A stretch of 64,000 bases of DNA from Enoplolaimus lenunculus (Eukaryota > Nematoda > Enoplea > Enoplida > Thoracostomopsidae): assembly GCA_030248215.1 (NCBI GenBank), contig JASANG010003296.1:89014-153013 (forward strand), in the 5' to 3' direction. A program made the position numbers and the translations under genes. The notes under the pieces are model-generated. The model was not told where the DNA came from. It did not search any database and saw only the letters and a program-made list of their open reading frames with translations. Position 1 is the first letter of the stretch; every line of letters begins with the position of its first letter. Shown here piece after piece: positions 34,213-46,182 of the stretch.

Positions 34213-34582
34213 ACAGTTTCGAAAGATATAGCGTCTGCCATCCCCTCTAGAGCATCCCGTGTTGCTCAACTGAGCAACTGCAAAGTTAATGGGGGCGTGC
34301 CTCCGTATATCATCGCGTTAGCGACGTCAATACAAAAACTGCACTGTTAAATTGTAAAGCAGGGTTTAAATTTGAACCGAGGGACACATAAATCATCTTC
34401 TGATGTTTTATTTGAAATTGTCTGATAACTGTCATCTGCACTAGATTTAGTAGCAAATGCAATTAGGGAAACGCTATGCTTTTTGACTATTTTAATGCCG
34501 TCCGGGGATGTGTGAATTGCCACATGAGACACCCAATAAGAATTAAGCAAACGTTTCTGACTTGTGGCTCTGATTAAAGAAA

Positions 34583-34805
34583 CGTTTAACACCGTTCGAC
34601 TCAGCTTCGCAAGCGATATCGAATGAAGTATAATTTGTCTAACTTTTTGACAAAAAATTTTTCGGGTTCCCAATGGACCTCAGAATCGTATTTACAAAAA
34701 TTCATGTTTAGGTGTGTAATGCTCAACATTAAATATGCAAAAATTTCCAAATCAAACCATTTTTCGGATAAACACCGACTGGGGGGGATAACCGAAAGTT
34801 TCAAA
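34583..34805 (+). mobile_element. Family Q repeat, second copy
   Basis: Aligns with 29457-29710: AACACCGTTCGACTCAGC, TAACTTTTTGACAAAAAAT, GGGGGGGATAACCGAAAG. Open frames here on both strands are non-coding. Confidence 0.6.
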
Positions 34806-36534
34806 TCATACGTCGAGTTGCACGAAACCGTGCCAAAAATGATAGCTGTCGGTTTTCAAATTTCACACCTTTCTGCTACACATGGTCCCATTGTCGTCCA
34901 CAGTCCTTTATATTTACTTTTCCAACCTTGAGTAGAACTGGTTTGAAATTTTACCAGATCAGCAGATCATAAATTTGGTTCGAAAGGGTCAAAATGTAAG
35001 AAAGCTAATTACTGCTATCGAGAGCATAAAACGATTTATAGCGGTGCATTTAGGTAGCTAAGTAATTTTCTATTTTACCAGCGCATGTTACCTGGTACAC
35101 GTGTACGCTAACTAGTAACGCTTTCTAAAGTGTAATATTAGCAAGTACTCGTCGTCTATTGTCTGTAATTATAATGGGGCTCTGAGTATAAGATGTGCCT
35201 TCAATCGTTGTATTTCAACGAGATTTTTCAAAGCAAATCTATTCCTGTATGGAATCTAAAGCCGCTTTTTACGTTGTGTATTTTACTAACTTCTTCAGCT
35301 CCCCTAAATGTTTTTACAAATTCATGCTTGTAGCGCTGTTAGATACTTTGCCCGTTTATAAGAATTGTCGGCATAGCTCTTTTAGAGTTTGATCATGCGT
35401 AAACGATGCTGACAGGCTAATCAGATGGTCACAAGAGCGAAACCTCGTGTATTTAGCGAGTTCTACCTTGAAGAATATGTTCCCGAAAAGTCTCTAGGTC
35501 TTTAGTGTCCAATGGTGCAGGTATGTAAGCCCAAGAGTTTCAATCGGGGGTATTGAGTAAACAGAGAAAATCGTTACTTAATATAAACATATAAACATAT
35601 ATATACATATATACATATATATAATATATAATATATAATAAATTTTACTCCCTTATACAGTTCGATTTCAGGATGAAAAGTCACAAAAATATTTTTAGTC
35701 CAGGGACTGTGGGGTGAAAACCACCAAACCCCTTTCCGCGGCTAAGCAACCCGGTAAAAGGTTCGATATATTTTATCGTTCAGTCACAAATCAATTAGGA
35801 ATCCGCGTTTAGACTTTGAGCCAAGCAAATAGCCAGCCAGAGTGATAAACTGTTTTAGTTCTGCAATCTTGAACGCCAGTTTAACATTGGTGACCTTATA
35901 AGAAGTGGTGCATCCAACTGGGAATCGGGGGATATACCCCAAACATTATTGCGGTAGAATAAAATAGAGGCACTGTTACAGAATTTAAAATAGTCTGAGG
36001 AAGTTTAGAGGTTAGCAAGAAATTTCTTGGTCGCTACGCTTGCGCACGAGAAACATGTTTATGAAGATATTCTCTTCCGAAATGATATCATGGCTACCGG
36101 TGCTTTACGAGATTAGACCCGGGATTACTGGAGGTCTATTAAGTAAGAGTTGGGTAATGTAACCGGACATCTACGTGTATATCAATCTGAGAAAGTATAA
36201 ACCTTTTGTTGTGTAGAGGAATCTAAAGATAGCTGCGAGTGCAACGAAGCTAAGGTGATACTACAGCAAATACCGGATACTGATAGTGATCAAAATACCG
36301 GAACCGGAAACGGCAGTTTATTTTCGGGTCACATGCCTATAAGACGACAGTTAGAATGGGATTTTTGAATTTGAACGGTAATAAATTATGTTCTCAATGC
36401 GCGGACCGAAATTTTAAATTTTATAATTTCGAAATTTGTTGCTGATTTGTAGGCACAGCCAGCAGATACGTAGGTTTTGTGAGTGGCCTAGGCTCAGATT
36501 TATGCGTGCTGGTCGAGCTTGTTGTAAGCGTCGC
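34806..36534. other. Intergenic, AT tract only
   Basis: ATATACAT/ATATAA low complexity at 35580-35642. An ATACCGGA-containing tract at 36270-36315. No gene. Confidence 0.45.
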
Positions 36535-36830
36535 TGGGCCGAATACATTCGCTGCATTAGGGCTGCGCTGTACTTGCGCAATACCGCAACCGAAGCCGGA
36601 AGCCAACAAATCTTGCCGGGGACAGAGGTGATGCGAAATTAAGTAGTTAAAACGATGTTTAACTTGTTAATTTTAGCAAATTGCTAAATCCTTTCGTTTT
36701 ACACTTATTTTTATACGCTAACCTCGTCAATTCTTTCCTCGAAATTATACCATCAACTATAACAAAACGCTCGAGCCGACGCCAAAGGCAAACCTCCGGT
36801 TGTACCCTGCTAAACATACATATGAGAATA
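36535..36830. repeat. Family O CCGGAG-type repeat
   Basis: GCTGCGCTGTACTTGCGC near 36563, CCGAAGCCGGAAGCC near 36590, and AACCTCCGGTTGTACCCTGC at 36791-36810. Boundaries are not clear. Confidence 0.5.
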
Positions 36831-37797
36831 CGGGCATTGGCAGCGAAGAATAACAGAGATGGTAGAAATCTCTTAAAAATTGTTTTATTTGCAAACTAAG
36901 GAAATTTACACTTTTCAGTCGGAAAAAAGCGAGTTATAATCGTACATTTATCTTTAAGTTTAAGCTTAAAATAATCATTGTAAGCTTAATTATTGTTGTA
37001 AAATGCAAAAAGTTCAAACTTTATTGCTTCGTTATTCGGTGTTTTTAGTAATAAATTTGTTCGCAAAAGTTATAGTTCTTTTATCTAAAACTTGGAATTG
37101 TTGTCGTTTCGTCAGCCTCTCAGTTAAGAATTAGTAAATAGAGTCAACAGCCAAAATGGTTTACTAGCACAGAATTGTTTATTAACGCGCACCACAATTT
37201 TTGGTCTATGAAATGGCGAAAACGTCCTCAGCGGCGCGGGCCACCCCCCCTCCCCTGCGCCGTGGCCCTGTTCAAGTTTTGGTTCAAAGAATAGAAGAAA
37301 CACGGGTGTGGGCAGTTGGAAACGTTTCTGGTTAACTTATACACTTATTCTTTAGGTTACGTGAAAGATGGGTAAAGCAACTTAGAAATTATTATTAGCC
37401 TTTGTTTCTGCAATACCTACTTGAGGTCATACTCCACTTTCGTTCATTGAACCGACTTTTATTCGTAAAACAAATTGTTACGACAGGCTCAAATTCTCGG
37501 CGTTTACTTTCAAGTTTAAACGGCTGCTTGGCACGTGTCCCCCGCCGCTGGTTTAACGCTAGTCTTTTAAGCTGATCTTGTGTGCGAGGTTGAAAATTAA
37601 GCAATAAACACATATGACACGTGTGCAATTTGAGACCTAAAATCTTAAGAGGTTTATTAATTGCACTGCTTTAGCGTTGAACTGCATTGATTTGCTGGTT
37701 GCAGTTTTGATTTTAATGACGTAGCTAAAGCTTTTACAGGATTAGGCTATAAAATTTCTAAAATATTCTAAGAGTTGTAGCAGATGATGTCCGCTTT
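36831..37797. other. Intergenic, nothing recognised
   Basis: AT-rich, with one C-rich stretch at 37235-37265. No gene. Confidence 0.45.
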
Positions 37798-38092
37798 TTA
37801 CAAGAGCGTGCAACTGGATACATTCTGTGCGCAAAAGAATGCAGCAAGCGAACGTTGCGTTTTTAGCCTCTTATTTGGTAAACCTCAAGTTTGCCGATTT
37901 TTTTCATTTTATCAGGTTGAAATAATTTAATTGTAAACTTTACTCCGTTCAATGCTTTTAAAATAAATGGAGAATTTTACGATTTAAACATTTACTGCAC
38001 CTCCTAAATAAAAGGAGGGGGTCAGCCAAAACGCAACACCCTAAGGCACATTTTGGATCACGCCATTTTTACTACGTTACACACTCTTGTAA
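37798..38092 (+). mobile_element. Family R inverted-end element
   Basis: Left TTACAAGAGCGTGCAACT, right inverse TTACAAGAGTGTGTAAC. The interior (AAAAGAATGCAGC, GAACGTTGCGTTTTT, AAACGCAACACCCTAAGG) parallels 11638-11887. Confidence 0.8.
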
Positions 38093-38249
38093 GAGTGATC
38101 ATCGGCGGTTGGTTGTAGCCTTATAAAATTTCTACAAAGTTCAAATCCTCACAGACCGCTCTCGATTTAGAAGCCCGTCGTTATATTTTAACCAAGCAGC
38201 CCACATAACGCAACGTTAGCAGATTTTGACCTACACATACCGCTAACTT

Positions 38250-38460
38250 CGCTGTAAAAAATGGTGAGTCAAATTGACTCTCTCCAAAATAGGCTTTTCC
38301 TGACTACATAACCTGAGTCAAAATTCGACTCCGCCAGAGTGAAATATGCTACTCAGTGAGTCAAATCTGACTTTGGCGGAGTCGAATTTTGACTCAGCTT
38401 GTGTAGTCAGGAAAAACCTATTTCGTAGAGAGTCACTTTGACTCACCATTTTTTGCAGTG
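38250..38460. mobile_element. 211-bp foldback element, almost a complete palindrome
   Basis: Left arm from CGCTGTAAAAAATGGTGAG, right arm ending CTCACCATTTTTTGCAGTG. Arms of about 95 bp pair along nearly their whole length around a short centre near 38355. Repeated GAGTCAAA words resemble family E. Confidence 0.9.
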
Positions 38461-38887
38461 TTTTCAAATTCTAAAACTGTTTCAAAGTTATACCTTAAAC
38501 ACGGTAAGTTCAATCTATTGTTTGCACTGAATAAATATTTTCTGAACAAAATTTCTTGACACCACTAATGCTGCGGAAAAGAATTACTAATACTATGAGA
38601 TGGGTGGGCATTAGTTGACGGATAATTCGAGTACTTTTGCAGTGTTTACATGAACCCTATTTTACAATATTAAAAATTTTGAATATTTCAACTATCACTG
38701 TAGTCGACCAAACAGATCAATGTTTAAACGAGTACGTGGCATTTTGGTTGTCATGATTTAAGTAATTCATGAAAACTTTAGATCCGCCGAAGCCGGCGTA
38801 ACCCGCCCGGAAATGAGTCATATCTTCCGGTTTATACAAAAAGCAATATTTGTTACCTGTATGTTTTAATTTGAAATGGCTTTGTCA
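38461..38887. other. Intergenic, nothing recognised
   Basis: AT-rich; no gene. Confidence 0.45.
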
Positions 38888-39005
38888 TATTCGTAGCCAG
38901 CTCACATTGCTAGGGAGGCATATATATAAACTCTTCATAAGGGGCATACATAGATTTGCGTTGACTTACAAGTCCGTCTAACATGTTGAGCTGGCTACGG
39001 CCCTG
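38888..39005 (-). mobile_element. Family D element, shortened
   Basis: CGTAGCCAGCTCACATTGCT at left, GAGCTGGCTACGGCCCTG at right, about 118 bp. An interior deletion relative to 165-bp copies. Confidence 0.8.
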
Positions 39006-39534
39006 TTTTTTCAATTGAAATAGTAAACATTAAGATTTAATATTATTAAACTGTTGGTTAGCTAAAATTTAGTTGAGTTAATTAGAGCCGACACAGTTCC
39101 GGCGAAGCTTCAACAATATTTGGATTGTCAAAAGTAACGTAAGCGTCTATCACCAGTTAGCAATAGATTTTTGAACTGAGTGACTTGTTGTAGTAGCAGG
39201 CTTTGTATTGAATTAGATAGCGGTAGGCAAAGCTAGTTTGCTATGACTTGTTGATGATAAAAGGCTTTCCAGAATTACAAGCAGTTATAGAAACCTAATG
39301 TATAAAATATTTTGCCCACATTTTGCTATTTGGTCGTACTGCCTCATTGCAAATTTTCGCAGACGCAGCTGCCGTAGTTCGCCGGTTTGAGAATATTTCG
39401 TTAGAGTAACGATAGGTGCTACACACATTTGAGAATACGGTTTTTGATTTCTAGCCAGATCTGTATAACAGTTTTGTTTTTTATAGAAAATTAAAACACC
39501 AGCGGGTAATGCTATTTAAATATAGGTAGAGTGC
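39006..39534. other. Intergenic, nothing recognised
   Basis: One TATCACCAGTTAGCAATAG word shared with other intergenic sites. No gene. Confidence 0.45.
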
Positions 39535-39940
39535 GGCAAATTAGCCAATCTCGGCACCGGGGTAAAATATAAATCTTATGCCTCCGACTCCGGTTCCGCC
39601 AGAAAATTAACCTCCGGCTGGGGTAAAATTTTTGCCGAAGGTTCCGGCAATTTCGGTGGTGAAATTTTGTTTAGTTATTCAAAATTTATTTGTTTCGTGC
39701 GATTTGTTTAAACTTTTGACACAATTTTGAGAAATTTTTTTTCGAGATTTTGTAAAAAAATATAAGCCTTGAACCAAATGATAACAACATTTTACAGAAT
39801 TGCCAAAATTAGCAAATAAAACATTGTTTTAACTGCGCAAATTCGTCTCGCCTCCGGCTTCAGTTCCGCAAAACTTTATTGACCTTCGACCTAGCTCCTG
39901 CTCCGGTATTTTTCACCTCAAGTTGCGCCCTGCTGGCAAC
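39535..39940. repeat. Family O repeat, longest copy
   Basis: CTCCGACTCCGGTTCCGCC, GGTTCCGGCAATTTCGG, then after an AT-rich middle CCTCCGGCTTCAGTTCCGC and GCTCCTGCTCCGGTATTTTT. CCGGAG words dominate both ends. Confidence 0.65.
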
Positions 39941-40158
39941 TCTGTAATAATACGTCTAGAAAGTTAATCCGGTGTTTTTAAGAAAAACAGCTCGTAATTC
40001 TATCGGCAAAACCACTTTGAATAGACCGCATGCTGGTTTGAATAAAATGGTGTAAGTCGAGCAGTGTAACCCAGCCGTTAAAATTCACAAGTTTTTTTGC
40101 CCTGTTGGGGTCCCGGTGAAACACCGTATTTTAAGATGAATGATGGCAGTTTGATTAC

Positions 40159-40300
40159 CAAGCCCGTAGCCAGCTCACTTTGCTAGGGGGTTCGGGCTAA
40201 AAAATTTTTTCAGGAGGCGCATTCATAGATTTTCAATGACTTACAAGCTAGGTTGAATAGGGGGGGCGAGAATCTTTAAGGAGCAACTCAGTAACCAGTA
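40159..40300 (-). mobile_element. Family D element
   Basis: Starts CAAGCCCGTAGCCAGC and has TTACAAGCTAGGTTGAA. The right end is decayed near 40290. Confidence 0.7.
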
Positions 40301-41026
40301 ACAGGTGACAGAAGGGGCAAACAAAATTTTGTTATCAAAGTTGTTTGTAGGGGGGTTTGAGCGGCTTTGACCATTTCACAAGGCAGTTAATCCCCTCACT
40401 CTCGTAAAAAGTAGCCATGATTCTAAGCTTTCTAGATAAAAAGTATCCATACGTAATACAGAGCCGAAACCACAGGGGTCGGAGACAAGGGGACATACTT
40501 TTTTATCGAAATCTATGCACTGCAATGGCCAAAAAAATTATGATACAGCATTGAAACGACCCTACGTTTGGAAAAGTTTTCTAGCTTCGTCTAGAAATGT
40601 TCTTGTTCCCTATAGTAACAATTCTTGGTTGCAGGACTAGCAAAGCAACTACTCGCGATATGGGTAAGAAGACAAATAAGCTTGGGTTAAGCTTAAGCTG
40701 TAGTTTAGTGGCGGTGTTTTTGTAGCCTGCAATTACCTTAAAAATAGTTTTAAACCTTTGAAATGTTTGTATTTCCAAATATTTCTAACAAAATTTTGTC
40801 AAAAGATAATCGAATTTGATTTACAATTTTTTAACTTTTAAAGATTTTACACCCCCCTCCCACCAAATACTCTTTGTTTGTCTATTGACGAATGCGGCAG
40901 ATTCAAAGGGCCCCCGACGATTTTTATGCTTAGAAGCTTTTTAAACTACAGTGCCTGTTCGTCACAAAGTTCAACAAGATACGTCACAATAAAGCAGATT
41001 AATTTTGGTCCGTTCGTGTTATTTTT
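40301..41026. other. Intergenic, nothing recognised
   Basis: AT-rich with C-runs near 40850. No gene. Confidence 0.45.
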
Positions 41027-41630
41027 AGGGTTGCGCTATACTTCTGTTGACGTCCGCCGCCATCCGTCACCCGTGCGGCGCCATCTGTCATCGTCCGTCA
41101 CCCCCTCTTCACCATTCGGTGCCGTCCGTTACCGTGTGTCACCCGTGCACCGCCGCCAGTCACCGTCCGTCACTATATGGTATCATACGTGTGTAATTTA
41201 CATACGATAACGTACGGTGACGAACGGCGCCGTACGGGTGACGAACGGCGCCGTACGGGTGACGAACGGCGCCGTACGGGTGACGAACGGCGCCGTACGG
41301 GTGACGAACGGCGCCGTACGGGTGACGAACGGCGCCGTACGGGTGACGAACGGCGCCGTACGGGTGACGAACAGCGTCGTGCTGGTGACGAACGGCGTTG
41401 TACGGGTGACGAACGTCGCCGTACGGGTGACGAACGTCGCCGTACGGGTGACGAACGTCGCCGTACGGCTGACGAATGTCGCCGTACGGCTGACGAACGG
41501 CGCCGTACGGGTGGCGAACGGCGCCGTACGGGTGACGAACGGCGCCGTACGGGTGACGAACGGCACCGTACGAGTGATGGACGGTGCAATACGGTGACGA
41601 ACGACGCTGCATGACGAGTATAGCACCACC
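41027..41630. mobile_element. GC-rich GCTATAC-family element containing a 21-bp array
   Basis: Inverted ends GGGTTGCGCTATACT and inverse GGTGGTGCTATACT. The left third has CCGTC/CGTCACC words, the rest is the tandem array. Relatives at 3451 and 43113. Confidence 0.7.
41213..41592. repeat. 21-bp GC-rich tandem array, about 18 copies
   Basis: Unit GTGACGAACGGCGCCGTACG plus one G, with a 10-bp palindrome ACGGCGCCGT. The first seven copies are identical; the middle ones vary at the palindrome (ACGTCGCCGT). Because 21 is a multiple of three all frames stay open, giving several long false proteins. Confidence 0.98.
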
Positions 41631-41689
41631 ATTAGGAGTTTTACTCGTTTTGCAGCGATTGTTGTGAAATAGGCTTTGGTTACGGACAA

Positions 41690-41776
41690 ATGTTTTACTT
41701 CGGCTTAGGCTTAGGCTGAAGCTGAGGCTTAGAAGTAGACTAAGGCTTGTGAGCATCTAAAAGTAACACTGGCCAC
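41690..41776 (+). mobile_element. Right part of a GGCC-A element
   Basis: TTAGGC run, GAAGTAGACTAAGGC and AAAAGTAACACTGGCC at the right end (41764-41776). The left end is absent. Confidence 0.65.
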
Positions 41777-43112
41777 TGTAATTATATTAAGGTTAGACTT
41801 GATATATATGCTTTTAGATTTTCACACATATTTATATATACATAGTATTTATGTATATTATATATATTGCGTTTCGGTCTCATATGGTATCCGGTAATAC
41901 ACGCTTGTTTATGGCCCTAATTTGCTATTCTGATTCCCGTATAGACTCATCACCATTAAATGTGTCTTACGGGACTAATCATCCATAACGAATACGGCTT
42001 TACCTTGTGTGGGGGGACCAAGGCTGCCTAACAAAATTGTATGCCCATTTCTAAGGTAGAGACAAAAATTCTGAATTACAAAAGGGAAAATTTAAAATAT
42101 CTCTAAAAGCTTTTACGTTTCAACTTTTCAGCCGCATCTAATATTTTAGCAGGGTCGCTGGAATGAATGGCTGGTTTCAGTTGTGGGATACCCATAAACC
42201 TTTTCAGCTTTGATGGGACAAGTTGGGACGCAGGTGGACTTCAACCAGTACCTCAGAAATTTTCATAGAAATAAACGAAGATAGCAACTTGTTTTATTGT
42301 GACTAGAGTGAAAACTGAAACGTGCCTCTTGATATTTTCTACCCCCGGCCTTGTTCAGCTCTTTCCGGGTCCCTCTGTAAGGGCGCACCAATAGAACGAA
42401 CAACTGGAAACTAGGCACTAACGTAGGATACAATGCCTAATAGTGACAAGAAAACTTGTGAACAAAGCGAGCGAGAAACCAAACGCAATTTTAAATTTTA
42501 CATAAAGGTTTTATTTTAAAATTCCGGAGGGTGACAGCTCCCCGCGTGCCCTGGTGTCCCCAACGCCGCTGTATGTCGTAATGTCTACCGACATGTTATA
42601 AACACTGCGGCAATGGTTATAATTAATGCAGTATTGCGATAGGTAATTTTCAAATGACAGTTATCAAATTGTGGTATCTGTAGTATGGTTTGATGTTTAT
42701 TCGGGGGGGGGGTGAACTTGTAAGGCATATCCATGTCTGGTTTAGCACGATAAGAAACAAAAAGGAATGAAAAAAAATAGCATTTACATTTTTGACATTT
42801 TAAAATTACATAGCTAAATGAACAGTTGTAATGTTGCGACAGGTTGAAAATAGCGTTTGACAAGATACACTTTAATATTTGTTTTTGGGTTGAAACGATG
42901 TTCAAATCGTTGCAAACTACAGTTGAGTGCAATTTGATTCAAGTTTAATTTTTTCTGTTTTGAAAATAATTTGCTAATTTCTTTTTGAGAATTGCAAATT
43001 TTTATAAGAGTTCGCGCAATGTATTCTATATTTTACGAAAATTTTATTCAATTTAAGAATTAAATTCTTAAAGTATGAAATAAATCGCATTGAATGACTT
43101 TTTTAAAAATTA
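41777..43112. other. Intergenic, no gene
   Basis: AT-rich low complexity at 41800-41870; AGCGAGCGAGAAACCAAACG at about 42468; a G-run near 42704. The minus frame at 42585-42932 has no domain. Confidence 0.45.
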
Positions 43113-43293
43113 AGGATTGCGCTATACTTTACTGTACCAGACACCGCCGCACGCCGCTATGCATTGCATACAAGGGGTATAGGCAAAATCTATTTGGCGG
43201 AAATTTTGATAAAAAATTTTCTTGTACCACGCACCTTTGCGCAGCCACGTCCAGGGGCTAGCGGCAGCGTCCGGCGGCGGGTATAGCAGAACC
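43113..43293. mobile_element. GCTATAC-family element, GC-rich, without array
   Basis: Left GATTGCGCTATACTTTACTG, right GGCGGCGGGTATAGCAGAACC-like. ACACCGCCGCACGCCGC and GGCAGCGTCCGGCGGC inside. Confidence 0.65.
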
Positions 43294-43695
43294 GTTACAG
43301 TTTTCAATAGGAACTTAGCAAATATTTCCATATTTCAAATTGAATAATAAATGATGCTGAAAGATAGAAAACACACTATGAGCTACTGATGAACAATTTG
43401 CCAAAACCTTCAGTACGATATAACAGGTGTCAGTAATACATCGTCTGCTTGAGTCGCCTGCAATGATTGGTAACCTGAATGAGGTAAACACGGACCAGTT
43501 TTGCCAAAATATATCCATTGCAAATTATCTAAATTTACTTTCAAATCCAAAGATGTGTAAACAATGCTTGTGTTTAATAATCTCATTCAAATCTCCGAAT
43601 TATAGCTTGAGACTTAATTAGCATTCAGCCGGCGACTACAAAGACAAATTTGACTCAAATTATCGTACAGGTATTAAATGCATATGTATTGAACG

Positions 43696-43872
43696 CAGGG
43701 ACGTCCACAGAAAACTATGTTTAGGGGGCACTGAGTAATTTTAGGGCGCCCCTACAAATAGCAACTCAAGATTGTTTACTTTTACACCGAGTCAATTTGT
43801 GGGGTACCAGCCAAATTTGGGAGGGGGCGCACGCCCCCACACAATGCCCCCTCGTGGGAATGTTCGTAATTG
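43696..43872 (+). mobile_element. Family M element
   Basis: Starts CAGGGACGTCCACAGAAAA, then GGGGGCACTGAGTAATTTT and TAGCAACTCAAGATTG, ending CCCCCTCGTGGGAATG. Same order as 4583-4740. Confidence 0.65.
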
Positions 43873-44139
43873 AACGGCCGGCTTTATTACAGCGACGTTA
43901 TCCGGTTACATCGTGCAACTCTTCGCGAGGATTAGCAATCGCGTGTGCAATTATTGCAATTTAGCGTGCGTGAAATACTAAGTGAAGCATAGGTACACAT
44001 GAGGTTGTGGTCACTTCATGCAGTTTATATCTGAAACAATAGGTGCCAAAGGCTGTGACGTAGTCAAGATTTCATTTCTGGACGGTAAAATGGTTTTTCA
44101 AGGGAGATATATTTTAAGCCGATTCTTCTAAAAATTTCA

Positions 44140-44392
44140 GTACACTCAAAATAATATTTCTGATATTTAAGAAAAAATTTCTTACATTTGAGAAATATGA
44201 TTAGCAAGGTGCACTTGCAAGGTATTTCTGTTATAATAGAAATGTTTTCAAAAAACGTTTTGAAATAAAGTCTGAAAATAAACGTTTTCCAGTAATTTTT
44301 AGAAAAATTGTCTTAAATATCAGCAAAACTTTTCAGATTTGCCACAGAAAACACTTTTCTGAATAAATTCAGAAATACTTTTTTGTGTGTAC
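44140..44392. mobile_element. TA-flanked element with CACTCAAAATA ends
   Basis: Left CACTCAAAATAATATTTCTG after TA, right inverse CACACAAAAAAGTATTTCTG before TA, 253 bp including TA. The interior repeats TTTCTGA/TCAGAAA words. It resembles small Tc1/mariner-type elements. Confidence 0.75.
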
Positions 44393-45364
44393 GGGTAGGT
44401 ACATGGAAACTGTCCGGCTTGTGTACGCTGGTGATGGACCTATAAGTTTACATTAATGGTGGTTGAGCCGAAAAAAAACGGCTAAAATATCTACTTTTGA
44501 AATGGTACTATAGCAATCGTTAACGATTAATGTCTTAAAAGCATATTCCTAAATTAATCAACTTAAACCATGGTGTGACTGGATATCCGTTTCCGTTTAA
44601 AATCGGTGTCAATTCCGTTATAGAAACAACGGAAATTGTTTTATTTGTACGTTGAAAATTGGTTATAAATCACGCGGATATCTTCGCAATTTTTCATTGC
44701 AGATATGCTGCAATTGTTCAAAATGAAATAAAAACTACGAATTTTATCCAAAATCTTAAAAATTTCAATGCATCGGCCATCTTTTCATTTAATATTTTAA
44801 AAACTCCCGTGAATGTTTGCACGCCTCAATTGTGTTAGCAGCAAAATAAAACATTTTTTATTCTTTTATACTTCAATATCCGTTTTCCGTTTCCGTTATT
44901 TTTACTATAAAAATAACACCCTGATTTTTTTAAACTGTACAAAATAGCTAGCATGCATAAAAATTACAGGTATCTGGTCCAAATCGCTGAAGCTGAAATG
45001 ATCCATTAGCGGAACAGCGAAGAAATTCTTTTGTGAGAAGCGAAATTAATATCAATGTCTGCTTCTTATTCGGGTCATTACAGTATGAAGGAATCGATCA
45101 GCGGTGAATCGAATCCGTTGTTTTAATGGGATGAAGGATAGCTTTTCCGTTTTCAAATTTTACAACAGGTTGGAAGATGTGCTTAGCAAATATTTTGTGC
45201 TTAGCAAATCAGGCTTTCTAGTCAGCATCTTGTTACTGAGTCAAAACTTAGAGGACTGTTAGTCAGAAATTCCGGCCTTAGATCTTCGATATCATTATCT
45301 CACAAATTGCGTTCAAGGCGAAACATTTTCTAACCCCGGTTGTGTTTGGCGCCCATTTTAACCA
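44393..45364. other. Intergenic, nothing recognised
   Basis: AT-rich with TCCGTTT words near 44590 and 44885. No gene. Confidence 0.45.
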
Positions 45365-45475
45365 ATTAGGGGGGAAGAAAAAAAAACTCCCCCCCCACCG
45401 CCCACCCCCCCCCCCCACAAAAAAAAAAAAACAACCACACCCAGCAAGCAAAAAAAAAGGAACAAAAAAAATACA
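45365..45475. repeat. Poly-C / poly-A low-complexity block
   Basis: Runs of G, A, C (up to thirteen) and A (up to thirteen) in quick succession. Open frames across it are spurious. It may be partly a sequencing error zone. Confidence 0.8.
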
Positions 45476-45911
45476 AGTTGTCGGTTGACGAGTTGTCGGG
45501 CTTCGAAATGTCGCGATACCAAGAAAAACACATTGTAAGCATGAAATGAACCAATTGTTTGGCTTAAGTTTTTGCACGGCAATACAGAAACGCAGTTGAT
45601 CGCACCATAAACGTTGAATTTGAATGAAAACGCCGAAAAGTCTGCAAACACAATTTGTATTTATATAAGCTAAAGTTTAAGTTTGTCAACATTTTAAATT
45701 ATGCAGTGATAGCAAGCGAGTAAGCCGCGTTATTGTATTTAGTTTAAGCATATTTAACATAGTTTTATCTTTTTGACAAGCAGTGATCATGGGTAATACA
45801 AGGTGGAAAAGGAATATATCTCGTCTCGAAATTTTTTCGGTTAAACCATAAAAGTATTATGAATAGTTTTTCGTTGGACATGCTGGTTCCCAGAGGTCAC
45901 AAATATTTTGT

Positions 45912-46182
45912 TTATCCCCTTCTCACATTGAGTTGCCTATAGGCAACTTAGCGCAGTGTATATACGTTAAATAGTATATATCGCACCGTGTTTAACAATT
46001 GCAATACGTATACGTAGTACTAAATCACCACAATACGTCAGAGCCCCCTCGAGCTCGAGCGTCAAGCTCCTATAGCTGAGTGGTGATGGTATACTCCTCC
46101 CACTCCAGTCACTGGAATTCGAATCCTAGCATAAAAGTAGGTCTCAGGGGAAATAGAAAATATTCATGTGAGAAACGGTTAA
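45912..46182 (+). mobile_element. TTAA-type element carrying a tRNA-like Pol III promoter
   Basis: 271 bp, the same length as the 14611-14881 copy but reversed. A box TAGCTGAGTGG (46074-46084) and B box GAATTCGAATCC (46115-46126). Palindrome AGTTGCCTATAGGCAACT near the left end. The right edge keeps TTAA; the left is TTTA. Confidence 0.85.

Noticed and set aside
41160-41756. Five overlapping long frames with seven-residue repeats such as RRTGDER and VTNGAVR
   Set aside because: The 21-bp unit keeps every frame open on both strands; no start context, splice or domain supports any one of them.
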